From Perlabentimonas sp041656735 (GTDB taxonomy: Bacteria > Bacteroidota > Bacteroidia > Bacteroidales > Tenuifilaceae), in the NCBI GenBank assembly GCA_041656735.1, contig JBBACY010000016.1, positions 1 through 64,000 on the forward strand: a stretch of 64,000 nt of DNA, given 5' to 3'. This document shows, piece after piece, positions 1-8,722 of this stretch (positions within the stretch are counted from its first letter, which is position 1; each line of letters opens with the position of its first letter). A model generated the notes under the pieces. It did no database searches and was not told the origin of the DNA. It worked only from the letters and a program-made list of their open reading frames with translations. The position numbers and the translations under genes were made by a program.

Positions 1-123
1 TCTTCTTCTCGAATCGTTACAGTTTGGTCTACGGTGTAAATTGAAGAACCGCCGTGTACCGAACGGTACGCACGGTGGTGGGAGAGGACAGGTAGGGAAT
101 TAATCCCTACCTTCCTACTCGAT
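1..123 (+). mobile_element. Group II intron, 3' end (domains V and VI)
   Basis: The segment folds as the last two domains of a bacterial group II intron. Domain V: 8-bp lower stem (49-56 with 71-78), two-nucleotide bulge CG at 69-70, 4-bp upper stem (57-60 with 65-68) and a GAAC tetraloop at 61-64. Domain VI: helix 82-87 with 114-120 leaving A117 bulged as the branch-point adenosine, topped by a 7-bp hairpin (91-97 with 105-111). The intron should end at the AT of 122-123, six nucleotides after the bulged A, which is the usual spacing. Domains I-IV and any reverse transcriptase/maturase lie left of the window. The intron points towards, and ends 15 bp from, the stop codon of the opposing DUF4837 gene, so it sits in an intergenic 3' flank. 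Confidence 0.85.
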
Positions 124-138
124 TTTAGAATTATCTGT

Positions 139-1158
139 TTATTCTTTATTCTCAACGTCTCCAGCTATCTGTATGTTTAGCATGAGCGCCTCAACTTGTC
201 GCATGTAGTTTCTCTTTTTTAGCTTTGGAGCAAAAACATACCCGTCAACAGTTATTACCCTGTTGTTTACTTCGTCAACAGTTGTTAAACTAATAAAAGC
301 GCCTCCCATAGGGTGGTTATGTACATCCCACAGGCCACGAAGTTGGCCAAAGTATCTATTTTTAAACATTAACGATTGAAACTTAGGAGGTACAATTGTT
401 TCGGTAATCATATAGGTTCCTTCAGTTGGACCAGGTACATATTTTTTTAAAAATTCATCCCTTTTGTTAACTAGAGATTCAACGGTAAAAGTATTAGGAT
501 CAGTATAAGGATACTCGTAAATAAAAACACCTTGGCTGGTGGTTGGTGTTTCGTATGAAACCCATACGAAGTTGGTAGTATCGAGCCTAAGCACATATCC
601 TTTTGGGAAAATCATAGAAACGTCAAAATTCTTGTTAATTAAATTTCTTAGTCCTTCGGCTTCGTACTTTGTTGCATTCTGTATTACCCGGTCACGCTCA
701 GCTTGCTCAATCATTTGCACTAGCTTGTCCTTGTCCTTTTTTAATAGCTCTTCAATTGCTGGATACGTTGGACCAACTACGTTTATAACAAGCTGTGGAG
801 CAGCCCAAATATCACGCTGAGGAACTATTTGTGCCTTTTTAAACTCCTCACCAACCTTTACTATTATAATATTACGGTGAGTTTTAAAGATGCTTGAAAA
901 ACTTGACGTTGGTACCATAGCCAAGCTAAAAAGCGGCTCTGATTGTGGGAGCATTGGATACTCTTCTTCCAAGATACCTTTAAAATTTTCTCCAAAGGAT
1001 TCGTTGATTACCCCGCTACTCATTGTTAAAACCACTTCGCCTGCGGCACCAGAAATATTGGGGAGTAGCGTACTTTTTCCGCCCGTGCCCTTATCGCATG
1101 AAATTGCTAAAAGCAATGTTAGTAGGGGTAAGAGAAGGATTGCAAAAGTTTTTTTCAT
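139..1158 (-). CDS. DUF4837 family lipoprotein
   Basis: A 339-residue exported lipoprotein of unknown function that I place in the DUF4837 family, which is restricted to Bacteroidota. The N-terminus MKKTFAILLLPLLTLLLAISC is a lipoprotein signal with lipobox LAISC. I start at the ATG whose product begins MKKTF (1158) rather than an upstream ATG that would add 13 residues in front of the signal peptide. The mature protein has no catalytic motif I can name. It is last in a co-directional series after a lytic transglycosylase and tatA, so a cell-envelope role is likely by context only. A group II intron ends just beyond its stop codon without touching the coding sequence. Confidence 0.78.
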   Translation of the reverse strand: MKKTFAILLLPLLTLLLAISCDKGTGGKSTLLPNISGAAGEVVLTMSSGVINESFGENFKGILEEEYPMLPQSEPLFSLAMVPTSSFSSIFKTHRNIIIVKVGEEFKKAQIVPQRDIWAAPQLVINVVGPTYPAIEELLKKDKDKLVQMIEQAERDRVIQNATKYEAEGLRNLINKNFDVSMIFPKGYVLRLDTTNFVWVSYETPTTSQGVFIYEYPYTDPNTFTVESLVNKRDEFLKKYVPGPTEGTYMITETIVPPKFQSLMFKNRYFGQLRGLWDVHNHPMGGAFISLTTVDEVNNRVITVDGYVFAPKLKKRNYMRQVEALMLNIQIAGDVENKE

Positions 1159-1217
1159 AGTAGTAAGATTAATTGGTTTTCTGTTTAAAAGTAGCATATT
1201 TTAGGTAAAATGCAAAA

Positions 1218-2498
1218 TTATGGCATTGCCTTAGTGTTTTGCAAAATTTCATATGTTTGTTTGTCAACCCAAACAATAATTGGTTGGCCAATGTTTAAAT
1301 CACTTTCAACGCTTGGGTTCCAAATACGAATATCGTTTACTGTGCAGTTATATTGTACGGCAATTTTATGTAGATAGTCGCCTGCCAGTACTTTGTGTGT
1401 GACCTTAACCCTATTCTCTGTACTGCCTGTATTGGCTTCAATATCATGAAAAGTAATACTTTGGGGTACTGAACGAGCTATTTTATCTTCGTTTCTTATG
1501 TAGTCTTCAATTTTGGATACTGGCAACCTAACGGCGTAACCCTCGCTGCTCTTCGGAACTATTCCTCTGCGATAGGTTGGATTTAAAAACCTTATATAAT
1601 CCTCAGGAATATCTATGGCTTGCGCAATTGAGCTAAAAGCTATGGGGTTATGTACTATTATTGTATCGGTTTGCATATATTGTGCATGGGGCGTATCGGG
1701 GGCAATGTTGTGCTCTTTTGCGTTCTGCATTATATAAGTGGCAGCAATAAATGCAGGCACATAGTTTTGGGCAGCCTCGGGTAAGTGATCTCTTAGCTTC
1801 CAAAAGTTCGTTTCGCCCTCAGAGCGAAGTATGGCATTTCGAACAGCACCTGGACCAGCATTATATGCGGCCAAAGCCAGGTTCCAATCGTTAAAAATAC
1901 GGTAAAGGTATTTAAGGTATAGGCAGGCAGCCTCTGTTGATTTAATAGGATCCATCCGTTCATCGATGTAACTATTTACCTTAAGGTCAAACATACGACC
2001 GGTATTAATTTTAAACTGCCAAAGTCCTACCGCTCCGCTAGTTGATACGGCCAAAGGGTTAAGTGCCGACTCTAAAACGGCAAGGTATTTAAGTTCTAAA
2101 GGAAGTTGATGCTTGTCGAGTATCTCATCAAACATTGGGAAGTAAAGCTCAGCCAGCCCTAGCATTTTCGATACCTGCTCTCTACGTTCAACAGAATAAA
2201 TAGTGATGTACCTTTTTACATACTCGTTGTAATCAAAATCAATAGGTGACAAATCGTTGATAGACGCAATTTTTATTTCGTAAATCAAGTCGGGAACAGA
2301 GGGCGTTTTATTTAGCGTATCGGGTTTCGATGGCAAAAGAGGCAGGTTAGCCTCTTCGAGGTTTTTAAGGGCACTTACAATAGGGCATTTTGAGTATCTG
2401 TTCGCAGTATAGTTTTCTGTATAGGGTTTTCCAAAACAGCTACCAATGGTTAGTATTGTACAAAAGGAGATTAATGCGAGAAAGAGAACATTGCACAT
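1218..2498 (-). CDS. Membrane-bound lytic murein transglycosylase (MltD-like) with LysM
   Basis: Peptidoglycan lytic transglycosylase of the SLT (family 1, MltD-like) type, 426 residues. It cleaves the MurNAc-GlcNAc bond with release of 1,6-anhydro-MurNAc. Visible motifs: catalytic Glu143 in LESALNP, GLWQF at 158-162 and AAYNAGPG around 210-217, all in the order expected for the SLT fold. A clear LysM domain (about 366-411) follows, with a degenerate LysM-like stretch at about 279-327. The N-terminus is a hydrophobic signal ending GSC at residue 21, a plausible lipobox. It lies 26 bp downstream of tatA on the same strand. The motifs leave little doubt about the family; the exact MltD orthology is inferred. 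Confidence 0.9.
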   Translation of the reverse strand: MCNVLFLALISFCTILTIGSCFGKPYTENYTANRYSKCPIVSALKNLEEANLPLLPSKPDTLNKTPSVPDLIYEIKIASINDLSPIDFDYNEYVKRYITIYSVERREQVSKMLGLAELYFPMFDEILDKHQLPLELKYLAVLESALNPLAVSTSGAVGLWQFKINTGRMFDLKVNSYIDERMDPIKSTEAACLYLKYLYRIFNDWNLALAAYNAGPGAVRNAILRSEGETNFWKLRDHLPEAAQNYVPAFIAATYIMQNAKEHNIAPDTPHAQYMQTDTIIVHNPIAFSSIAQAIDIPEDYIRFLNPTYRRGIVPKSSEGYAVRLPVSKIEDYIRNEDKIARSVPQSITFHDIEANTGSTENRVKVTHKVLAGDYLHKIAVQYNCTVNDIRIWNPSVESDLNIGQPIIVWVDKQTYEILQNTKAMP

Positions 2499-2524
2499 AA
2501 TTATTGGTACTAAACGGGGTTTAA

Positions 2525-2725
2525 CTATTTTGTGGGTTCGTTATCGTTGTCGTCCGATTTATCATCGTTTTCGTTCATCCCTTTCTTAAATTCGCCAACG
2601 CCCTTACCTAGTCCGCGCATTAGTTCGGGTATTTTTTTCCCTCCAAAAAACAGCAGTACAATAACAATAATCAGAATTACTTGCCACACTCCAGGAACAC
2701 CTGCAATTATAGAACCTGTCATCAT
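2525..2725 (-). CDS. tatA: Sec-independent protein translocase TatA
   Basis: TatA/E subunit of the twin-arginine translocase, 66 residues, which exports folded proteins across the inner membrane. It shows the family architecture: one N-terminal membrane helix (about 12-27, ending LLFFGGKKIPEL), the FGxxKxPEL hinge, an amphipathic helix (RGLGKGVGEFKKGM) and an acidic, polar tail. Translation could begin at either of the two adjacent ATG codons. No tatC is visible in the window. It is co-directional with the downstream transglycosylase gene. A TatB assignment is less likely because the protein is short and lacks a long cytoplasmic helix. Confidence 0.93.
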   Translation of the reverse strand: MMTGSIIAGVPGVWQVILIIVIVLLFFGGKKIPELMRGLGKGVGEFKKGMNENDDKSDDNDNEPTK

Positions 2726-2810
2726 TTTAAAATTAGTTAAGAGTATTATTAAATACGATACTTAAAAATTCCATTACAAATTTAAACCGTTTGGGTAATA
2801 AATGCATCGG

Positions 2811-4127
2811 TTATCGAAAAAGTTTTATTACATCGTTAGCATTTGCAAATATAAATAGGGCTAAAATAAAAAGCATTCCCAGTATCTGGGTGTACTCCAT
2901 AAACTTATCACTGGGTTTTCGTCCCGATACCATTTCGTATATTATGAATACCATGTGTCCACCGTCGAGTGCGGGAATAGGTAGCATATTCATAATGGCA
3001 AGTATAATTGATAGTAGGGCGGTTAGCTCCCAAAACGATTGCCAATCCCAGTAGGTGGGAAAGATGCTACCAATGGCAATAAACCCTCCTACCGATTCGT
3101 ACGCTTTGGTTTTGGGCGAGAAAACAAGCTTTAGCTGTTTTAGGTAGCTGGTTATGGTGTTAGCGCCTTTCTTTATTCCAGCAGGTATCGACTGTAAAAA
3201 TGAGTACTCGTTCTTTCTTAGTTCAAGAATTTCGAAAGGACTTTGGGTGGCTACCCCTATTATACCTGTTTCTGGTACGTTCACCGTGAGGTCAATATTT
3301 CTGCCCTCGCGTTCCATTGTAATGGTTACTGTATTGTTAATGTTTTGCTGCACTACGGCTTTAAACTCGTCAAGAAATGTAGCCTTCGTATTATTAATGG
3401 CTACAAGCTTATCGTTTGGCATTATGTTGGCCTGCTGGGCAGCGGAACCCTCGCTTACAAAATTTACAACCATAGGAACCCTAGGGAGAAATAAAAACTG
3501 AGTTTTTAACAGTTGAGGAATGTAGGCTTTATCAATTCTTACGTCTACCAAATTATTGTTACGCTCAACAGTAACCTGCTGGGCATTATCTATTACAATG
3601 GTTGGCGCAATTTGCGTGAACGATTCAATCTGTTCGCCATCAACATAAATAATTTTATCACCATCCTCAAATCCCATATCTCTTGCAAGGGGATCGCATG
3701 TAACGCCATAAATAGCATTTTGTGTGGGCAAGTACTGTTCGCCCCAAGTATACAGAATAAAGGTGTAAATTAGAGCACCCAATATAAAGTTAACCATAAC
3801 ACCTGCCGATATAATTAGGAAGCGTTGCCAAGCGGGCTTAGAGCGATACTCCCAAGGTTTTGGGGGATTGTTGAGTTGCTCTGTGTCCATTGATTCGTCA
3901 ATCATTCCGGCAATTTTCACGTACCCGCCCAGAGGAATCCAGCCAATGCCGTATTCGGTATGCCCTCTTTTTATTTTAAAAAGCGAGAACCACGGATCGA
4001 AGAATAGGTAGAATTTCTCTACCCTTGTATTAAAAAGACGAGCAAACGCAAAGTGACCAAGCTCATGGAGCGTTATCAGTATGGAGAGACTGAATAAAAA
4101 TTGGATAATTTGATTAAATATTCCCAT
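2811..4127 (-). CDS. rseP: RIP metalloprotease RseP (site-2 protease)
   Basis: Intramembrane zinc metalloprotease of the S2P/M50 family, 438 residues, which cuts membrane-embedded substrates such as anti-sigma factors. The zinc-binding HELGH is at 21-25 in the first membrane helix, and the third-ligand LDG motif is at 387-389 (NMLPIPALDGGH). Two PDZ-like domains occupy about 130-205 and 210-285, the first containing GFEDGDKIIYVDG. Length and order match RseP/YaeL. It follows dxr by 51 bp on the same strand, a neighbourhood also seen in other bacteria. An ECF sigma factor gene lies at 22266, but nothing in the sequence shows that it is a target. Confidence 0.95.
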   Translation of the reverse strand: MGIFNQIIQFLFSLSILITLHELGHFAFARLFNTRVEKFYLFFDPWFSLFKIKRGHTEYGIGWIPLGGYVKIAGMIDESMDTEQLNNPPKPWEYRSKPAWQRFLIISAGVMVNFILGALIYTFILYTWGEQYLPTQNAIYGVTCDPLARDMGFEDGDKIIYVDGEQIESFTQIAPTIVIDNAQQVTVERNNNLVDVRIDKAYIPQLLKTQFLFLPRVPMVVNFVSEGSAAQQANIMPNDKLVAINNTKATFLDEFKAVVQQNINNTVTITMEREGRNIDLTVNVPETGIIGVATQSPFEILELRKNEYSFLQSIPAGIKKGANTITSYLKQLKLVFSPKTKAYESVGGFIAIGSIFPTYWDWQSFWELTALLSIILAIMNMLPIPALDGGHMVFIIYEMVSGRKPSDKFMEYTQILGMLFILALFIFANANDVIKLFR

Positions 4128-4178
4128 TGTTTTTTAATTAGCATTGAGGTAATGCGGTAAACCGCATATTGTTGTTTG

Positions 4179-5324
4179 TTAAACCAATGTTTTTGCCAAC
4201 TCTCTGGTCTCTTTATCGGTTTGCAGATAATTTTCGTAGGTTGGCTTGGGTATAAAGGATTGTTTTGTAAGGCATTTTTCAACTATGCTTGCCATTTTCA
4301 GGAAACCAATTTTTTCGTTTAGGAAGGCCTCAACAGCTATCTCGTTGGAAGCGTTAAGAATACATGGCATATTTCCACCCTTTACCATTGCTTCACGAGC
4401 AAATTGTAATGCAGGAAATTTATTGGTAGCGGGTTCCTCAAAGGTAAGGTTTGGGTAATTCGCAAATGAAAAACGAGGGAAATTTGAACGAAGCCGTTTT
4501 GGATAGCCTAGTGCGTATTGGATAGGCAACTTCATATCGGGTAAGCCCAATTGGGCCTTTATTGAGCCATCTTCAAATTGAACCATAGAGTGAATTATGG
4601 ATTGCGGATGTACTATTACCTCAATTTGCTCGGGCTTTAGGTTGAATAGCCATTTGGCTTCAATAACCTCGAACCCTTTATTCATTAGGGTGGCCGAGTC
4701 AATGGTTATTTTATTACCCATACACCAGTTTGGGTGGTTTAGGGCATCTTTTTTCGATACTTGAGTTAGCTGTTTGGCGGTAAGGTTACGAAAGGGACCA
4801 CCCGATGCGGTAAGTATAACCTTTTCAATTGGGCTATTCTCGCCAACAAGGCATTGAAAAATTGCCGAATGCTCAGAATCTACAGGAATAATTGGCACAT
4901 TTCGTTCGTAAGCCATCCCCATAATTAGCTCGCCTGCAACAACAAGTGTTTCCTTGTTGGCCAGAGCTATGGGCTTATTGGCTCTTATTGCATTTATTGT
5001 GGGCAATAGCCCCGAGTAGCCTACCATGGCTGTTAAAACCATATCAATAGACTCCATTTCAACAACCTGAGCAATGGCTTCATGACCTGCAAAAACCTTT
5101 ATATCTTCGTCTTTTAATGCTTGCGCAACCTCGTTGTAGCAACTTTTATTGCCAATTACAACAGCGTTGGGTTTGTATTTAAGTGCTTGTTTTATAAGAA
5201 GTTGATGATTGTTGTATGCTGTCAGAACCTCGACCTGAAAAAGGGTAGGGTGCAAGTCAATTACTTCGAGAGCCTGTACTCCGATAGATCCCGTTGAGCC
5301 CAGAATGGCTATGTTTCTTTTCAT
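4179..5324 (-). CDS. dxr: 1-deoxy-D-xylulose 5-phosphate reductoisomerase
   Basis: Second enzyme of the MEP isoprenoid pathway: converts 1-deoxy-D-xylulose 5-phosphate to 2-C-methyl-D-erythritol 4-phosphate with NADPH. Length is 381 residues. The Rossmann nucleotide-binding loop GSTGSIG is at 9-15, followed by the family motifs ANKETLV, PVDSEHSAIFQCL, LTASGGPFR and ITIDSATLMNKGFE. The start is the ATG giving MKRNIAILGSTG, as usual for the family. It sits between an M23 peptidase gene (upstream) and rseP (downstream) on the same strand. ispG, a later step of the same pathway, lies about 1.4 kb upstream, also on the minus strand but past the tRNA gene, so it is not in the same operon. Confidence 0.97.
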   Translation of the reverse strand: MKRNIAILGSTGSIGVQALEVIDLHPTLFQVEVLTAYNNHQLLIKQALKYKPNAVVIGNKSCYNEVAQALKDEDIKVFAGHEAIAQVVEMESIDMVLTAMVGYSGLLPTINAIRANKPIALANKETLVVAGELIMGMAYERNVPIIPVDSEHSAIFQCLVGENSPIEKVILTASGGPFRNLTAKQLTQVSKKDALNHPNWCMGNKITIDSATLMNKGFEVIEAKWLFNLKPEQIEVIVHPQSIIHSMVQFEDGSIKAQLGLPDMKLPIQYALGYPKRLRSNFPRFSFANYPNLTFEEPATNKFPALQFAREAMVKGGNMPCILNASNEIAVEAFLNEKIGFLKMASIVEKCLTKQSFIPKPTYENYLQTDKETRELAKTLV

Positions 5325-5354
5325 TGTTTTAGTTGGAAATTGTGCGTTTGCTGT

Positions 5355-6221
5355 CTAAAAAATTATGTATTGCTCAGGGTTAATCGGATTGCCTTTATGC
5401 CATAGTTCAAAGTGAAGATGTGGGCCAGATGTGAGCTCGCCAGAGTTCCCAATAATTGATATTGCCTCGCCAGCCTTAACGTGTGTTCCTGCCTGTTTAA
5501 GCAGCTTACTATTATGCTTGTATACAGATAAGAGGTTGTTATCGTGCTGTATTTGAATTACGTACCCCGTTTCGAGTGTCCAACTTGAGAAGGTAACTGT
5601 TCCGTCAGCAATGGCAACAATTACTTCGTTTGGAGGCGCTACAATATCAACTCCAAAATGACCAAGTTGCACGTTAAACGAGTTGGTTAGTACACCCTTT
5701 ACGGGTGGAAAAAAATGGAATCGTGTTTGGCTAGGGGTCTCTTTTGCCGATTGGGCTATTGAGAGGTTATAAAGTTCTTCTGATTCAATCTGTAGCCTTA
5801 AAAGCGAGTCTTCAACCGAGCGAGAGAAACTAATTTCTCTGTATTTTACCGACGTATCGGGTAAACTTTCGAGGTTATCGGGGTGCTCTCCCCGTAGTAT
5901 GGTGTGAAGGTTTCCAAGGTAAATTCTCCATTGTCTAAGTTCACGCTCTAGACTGTCTGTTTTTAGTGCATTCTCAATTATATACCTACGAGTGTTGCCA
6001 TCGGGATAGCCAGGTATAAATTCTCGTACGGGCGTAAATGCAATAAGCAAAGTAACCGCAGTTATTAGAATAATGACACCACCACCAACCATAGCAATAA
6101 CATTTAGCCTCGAAAGGCGCATAAACCATACCTCTTCAAATGATTTATCGTTGTATATGCTGAGCCTGTACTTGCTCTTAAGCTTGTGGATGTATTTTTT
6201 CTTCGATTTTTCTGTACCCAT
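5355..6221 (-). CDS. M23 family metallopeptidase, membrane anchored
   Basis: Peptidoglycan endopeptidase of the LytM/M23 type, 288 residues from the chosen start. Order: basic cytoplasmic N-terminus, one membrane helix (about 41-62), a periplasmic linker, then the M23 domain (about 175-288). All canonical residues are present: H188 and D192 in GHFGVD, and H268 and H270 in PHLHFE. I start at the ATG giving MGTEKSKKK (6221), because a TAnnTTTG element lies just upstream at 6243-6250 and the in-frame ATG at 6245 would overlap it. It is the first gene of the dxr-rseP direction. It should cut peptide cross-links; any scaffold role is inference. Confidence 0.9.
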   Translation of the reverse strand: MGTEKSKKKYIHKLKSKYRLSIYNDKSFEEVWFMRLSRLNVIAMVGGGVIILITAVTLLIAFTPVREFIPGYPDGNTRRYIIENALKTDSLERELRQWRIYLGNLHTILRGEHPDNLESLPDTSVKYREISFSRSVEDSLLRLQIESEELYNLSIAQSAKETPSQTRFHFFPPVKGVLTNSFNVQLGHFGVDIVAPPNEVIVAIADGTVTFSSWTLETGYVIQIQHDNNLLSVYKHNSKLLKQAGTHVKAGEAISIIGNSGELTSGPHLHFELWHKGNPINPEQYIIF

Positions 6222-6242
6222 AATATTTCGTTCGAATTGCTG

Positions 6243-6250
6243 CAAATATA
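6243..6250 (-). promoter_or_regulatory. Promoter -7 element for the M23 peptidase gene
   Basis: Reading the minus strand this is TATATTTG, a match to the Bacteroidota -7 consensus TAnnTTTG. A transcript would begin roughly ten nucleotides upstream of the ATG at 6221. I see no good -33 TTTG at the proper distance, so the call rests on the -7 box and its position. Confidence 0.5.
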
Positions 6251-6429
6251 GCTTTTTTTACTGTATTGTTTTGGTTGCTAGCTATAATATGGGGTTAAAA
6301 ATGGATCTATTTAGTATTAAATTTGGTTAACACTCCAATGCTTATTACTGATTGTTTTTTTTAGGTTTAAGAGGTGTTTTTAGAGGATGTGAAAAAAAGT
6401 GAGGCAAATTCAAAAAAAAGGGCATTTAA

Positions 6430-6460
6430 TTTGTAATGGCGCTTTTTTTTACTACTTTTG
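6430..6460 (+). promoter_or_regulatory. Promoter of the initiator tRNA gene
   Basis: TTTG at 6430-6433 and TACTTTTG at 6453-6460 are separated by 19 nt, an exact fit to the Bacteroidota primary sigma consensus (TTTG / 19-21 nt / TAnnTTTG). Transcription would start near 6467, giving a short 5' leader before the tRNA at 6506. Confidence 0.8.
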
Positions 6461-6505
6461 CACTGCAATTAAAAACAACGATACGTTAGTTCGAAAATAT
6501 TATAT

Positions 6506-6578
<73 letters not shown>

Positions 6579-6584
6579 CTAAGA

Positions 6585-6612
6585 AAAGTCCTGATTTTCA
6601 GGACTTTTTTTT
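6585..6612 (+). terminator. Intrinsic terminator of the tRNA unit
   Basis: A 10-bp stem, AAAGTCCTGA (6585-6594) with TCAGGACTTT (6598-6607), runs straight into a T tract ending at 6612. It lies seven bases after the tRNA 3' end. Confidence 0.88.
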
Positions 6613-6676
6613 GTGCCCTATTTTTTCTTTCCCACAATTTTTTAAAAAAGACAGAGTGCTAAAGTTGTATTTTGGG

Positions 6677-8563
6677 TTAAGGCTCAACCCAGTCGTCATA
6701 CGCTTTTATTAGTTTAACCAGCTCGTCAATAGCCCCATTCTCTGGAATATTCTTTTTTATTACCTCTTGTTTTCGGTAAAGGGTTACCCTGCCAGGGCCA
6801 GAGCCAACGTAGCCATAATCGGCATCGGCCATCTCGCCAGGACCATTCACAATACAGCCCATTACTGCAATTTTTAAGCCTTTTAGGTGGGCAAGCCTTT
6901 TCTTTACTACAAGCAGCGTATCATTAAGGTTGTAAAGTGTTCGTCCGCAGCCGGGGCACGAAATAAATTCGGTTTTGCTTATCCTAACCCTTGCTGCTTG
7001 CAAAATACCGAAAGCGGTGTCCCTAACCACCTTATTTTCAATTTGGTTTGGGTGAATTAGCATCAGTCCGCTGGCAAGGCCATCAATAAAAATTGGGCCT
7101 AAAATTGCCGATGCCATCAGCTGAAATTCAGAGGGATTGGTACTATCAATTTTGGTAGAAACAATGCAAGGGTTATCAATTTGGTTTGCCATAAATGCGA
7201 ATAGCAGGTTTCGGTGCGAGTAAAACGAGTATATACTATTCCCCTTAAGTACTAAAACGGCTCGTGGGTACTTCTTAACCTTTTCGATAATATCAGTGGA
7301 GGCTGTATCCACATCAATTTCAATAAATGATTCGTTGGAGTTATTACAGCTGGCGATATCGGTTAAAATAAACTTGCATTTTGGGCTTTTCCCAACCAAA
7401 GGTAGGGTTTCCGAGTTTTGTATTTCTTCAGGACATATTTCATTAATGTATATATAATCGGCAGCATTTTCGTTAGGCAACCACTGTTCCTTTTGTTCAT
7501 TATAATACCAACCCCATTCGGTTAAGTTTTTTTTCGATAGGGTTTGGATATTTGCCATTACCACAGGAGGATTTTCGCCTCCAATACCGAAGATTTGGTT
7601 GGGCTTTTTACTCGAAATTTTAAGCGGGTTAACGGGGACGGTATTTACGCTAAAGGGTTTACTGTTTTGCCATTGACTAAATATTTGCACTAAGAACTTT
7701 GCAACAGGAATTTCATTCTCGGGTGTTTCGGTAAGCGAAACCCGAATGGTATCGCCAATGCCATCTATTAAAAGAGATGCAATGCCAACGGCCGATTTAA
7801 TCCGACCGTCTTCGCCCTCGCCAGCTTCGGTAACTCCTAAGTGTAACGGGTATAGCAACCCTTCGTTGTGCATCATGCTTACCAAATGACGGGTAGCCAA
7901 AACCATGGTACGCGTATTGCTCGATTTCATGCTAACCACCACCTTATGATAATTATGCTTGTGGCATATGCGTACAAATTCCATGGCCGAGCGTGCCATA
8001 CCTATTGGGGTATCGCCATAACGGTTCATTATTCGTTGCGATAGGGAGCCGTGGTTTACTCCAATGCGAATGGCTGTATTGTTTTGCTTACATATTTCGA
8101 GTAGCTCAATAAAGCGTATTTCGGCACGGTGTAAATCATTTTCGTATTCGGCATCGGTAAATGTAATGCTTGATGTCCGCGATTTATCCGAGAAATTACC
8201 CGGGTTAATTCTTATTTTTTCGGCGTATTTTGCCGCTTCCATCGCAGCCGCAGGGTTAAAGTGAATATCTGCAATAAGTGGCGTGTTGTAGCCTTTTTTT
8301 ACTAACTCATCTTTAATAACGCCCAAGCTTTGGGCTTCTCTCACGCCCTGCGTTGTTAGCCGAACATATTCGGCACCCGATTCAATGGCTTTAATGCATT
8401 GTTCAACACTACTCTCGATGTCGTTAGTGTTAGTGGTGGTCATGGTTTGAACTCGAATGGGATTTTCTTCGCCAAGAGCAATTCTACCCACCATAACTTC
8501 AAGAGTACGTTTGCGTTGGTATCCAACTATATTAAAAATATTTTTACTTTTATAGTTATCCAT
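6677..8563 (-). CDS. ispG: (E)-4-hydroxy-3-methylbut-2-enyl-diphosphate synthase, long form
   Basis: Penultimate MEP-pathway enzyme, a [4Fe-4S] protein converting methylerythritol cyclodiphosphate to HMBPP. At 628 residues it is the long form found in Bacteroidota, Chlamydiae and plants, with an extra domain (about 300-510) between the TIM barrel and the C-terminal cluster domain. Cluster ligands: Cys536 and Cys539 in CPGCG, Cys570 in MGCIVNGPGE, and Glu577 as the fourth ligand. The start is the ATG giving MDNYKSKNIF (8563); an in-frame ATG at 8611 is rejected because a promoter (8581-8612) overlaps that extension. The cluster would be supplied by the SUF proteins encoded at the right end of the window. 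Confidence 0.96.
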   Translation of the reverse strand: MDNYKSKNIFNIVGYQRKRTLEVMVGRIALGEENPIRVQTMTTTNTNDIESSVEQCIKAIESGAEYVRLTTQGVREAQSLGVIKDELVKKGYNTPLIADIHFNPAAAMEAAKYAEKIRINPGNFSDKSRTSSITFTDAEYENDLHRAEIRFIELLEICKQNNTAIRIGVNHGSLSQRIMNRYGDTPIGMARSAMEFVRICHKHNYHKVVVSMKSSNTRTMVLATRHLVSMMHNEGLLYPLHLGVTEAGEGEDGRIKSAVGIASLLIDGIGDTIRVSLTETPENEIPVAKFLVQIFSQWQNSKPFSVNTVPVNPLKISSKKPNQIFGIGGENPPVVMANIQTLSKKNLTEWGWYYNEQKEQWLPNENAADYIYINEICPEEIQNSETLPLVGKSPKCKFILTDIASCNNSNESFIEIDVDTASTDIIEKVKKYPRAVLVLKGNSIYSFYSHRNLLFAFMANQIDNPCIVSTKIDSTNPSEFQLMASAILGPIFIDGLASGLMLIHPNQIENKVVRDTAFGILQAARVRISKTEFISCPGCGRTLYNLNDTLLVVKKRLAHLKGLKIAVMGCIVNGPGEMADADYGYVGSGPGRVTLYRKQEVIKKNIPENGAIDELVKLIKAYDDWVEP

Positions 8564-8580
8564 AGAAGGAGTTTTTTTTG

Positions 8581-8612
8581 CAAAGTACGAGTTTTGAGGT
8601 GTTATAAGCAAA
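8581..8612 (-). promoter_or_regulatory. Promoter of ispG
   Basis: On the minus strand TTTG (8612-8609) is followed after 21 nt by TACTTTG (8587-8581), a one-base-short version of the Bacteroidota -7 box. Transcription would start just upstream of the ATG at 8563. Confidence 0.55.
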
Positions 8613-8683
8613 GGGTTGTGCTTTCTTTTTGCAGGCAGATAAAAAATAGTTGTTTTTTCACCTCAACTAATGGGGTTTATTAT

Positions 8684-8691
8684 TAAATTTG
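8684..8691 (+). promoter_or_regulatory. Promoter -7 element for the universal stress protein gene
   Basis: TAAATTTG fits TAnnTTTG and lies 31 bp upstream of the ATG at 8723. The -33 region is only T-rich, without a clear TTTG at 19-21 nt. Confidence 0.45.
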
Positions 8692-8722
8692 TTTATTGCG
8701 CAAATATAAAAATCTATACAAA

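Noticed and set aside
890..1204. Open frame antisense to the DUF4837 gene
   Set aside because: It overlaps a well-supported lipoprotein gene over its full length; composition follows the complement.
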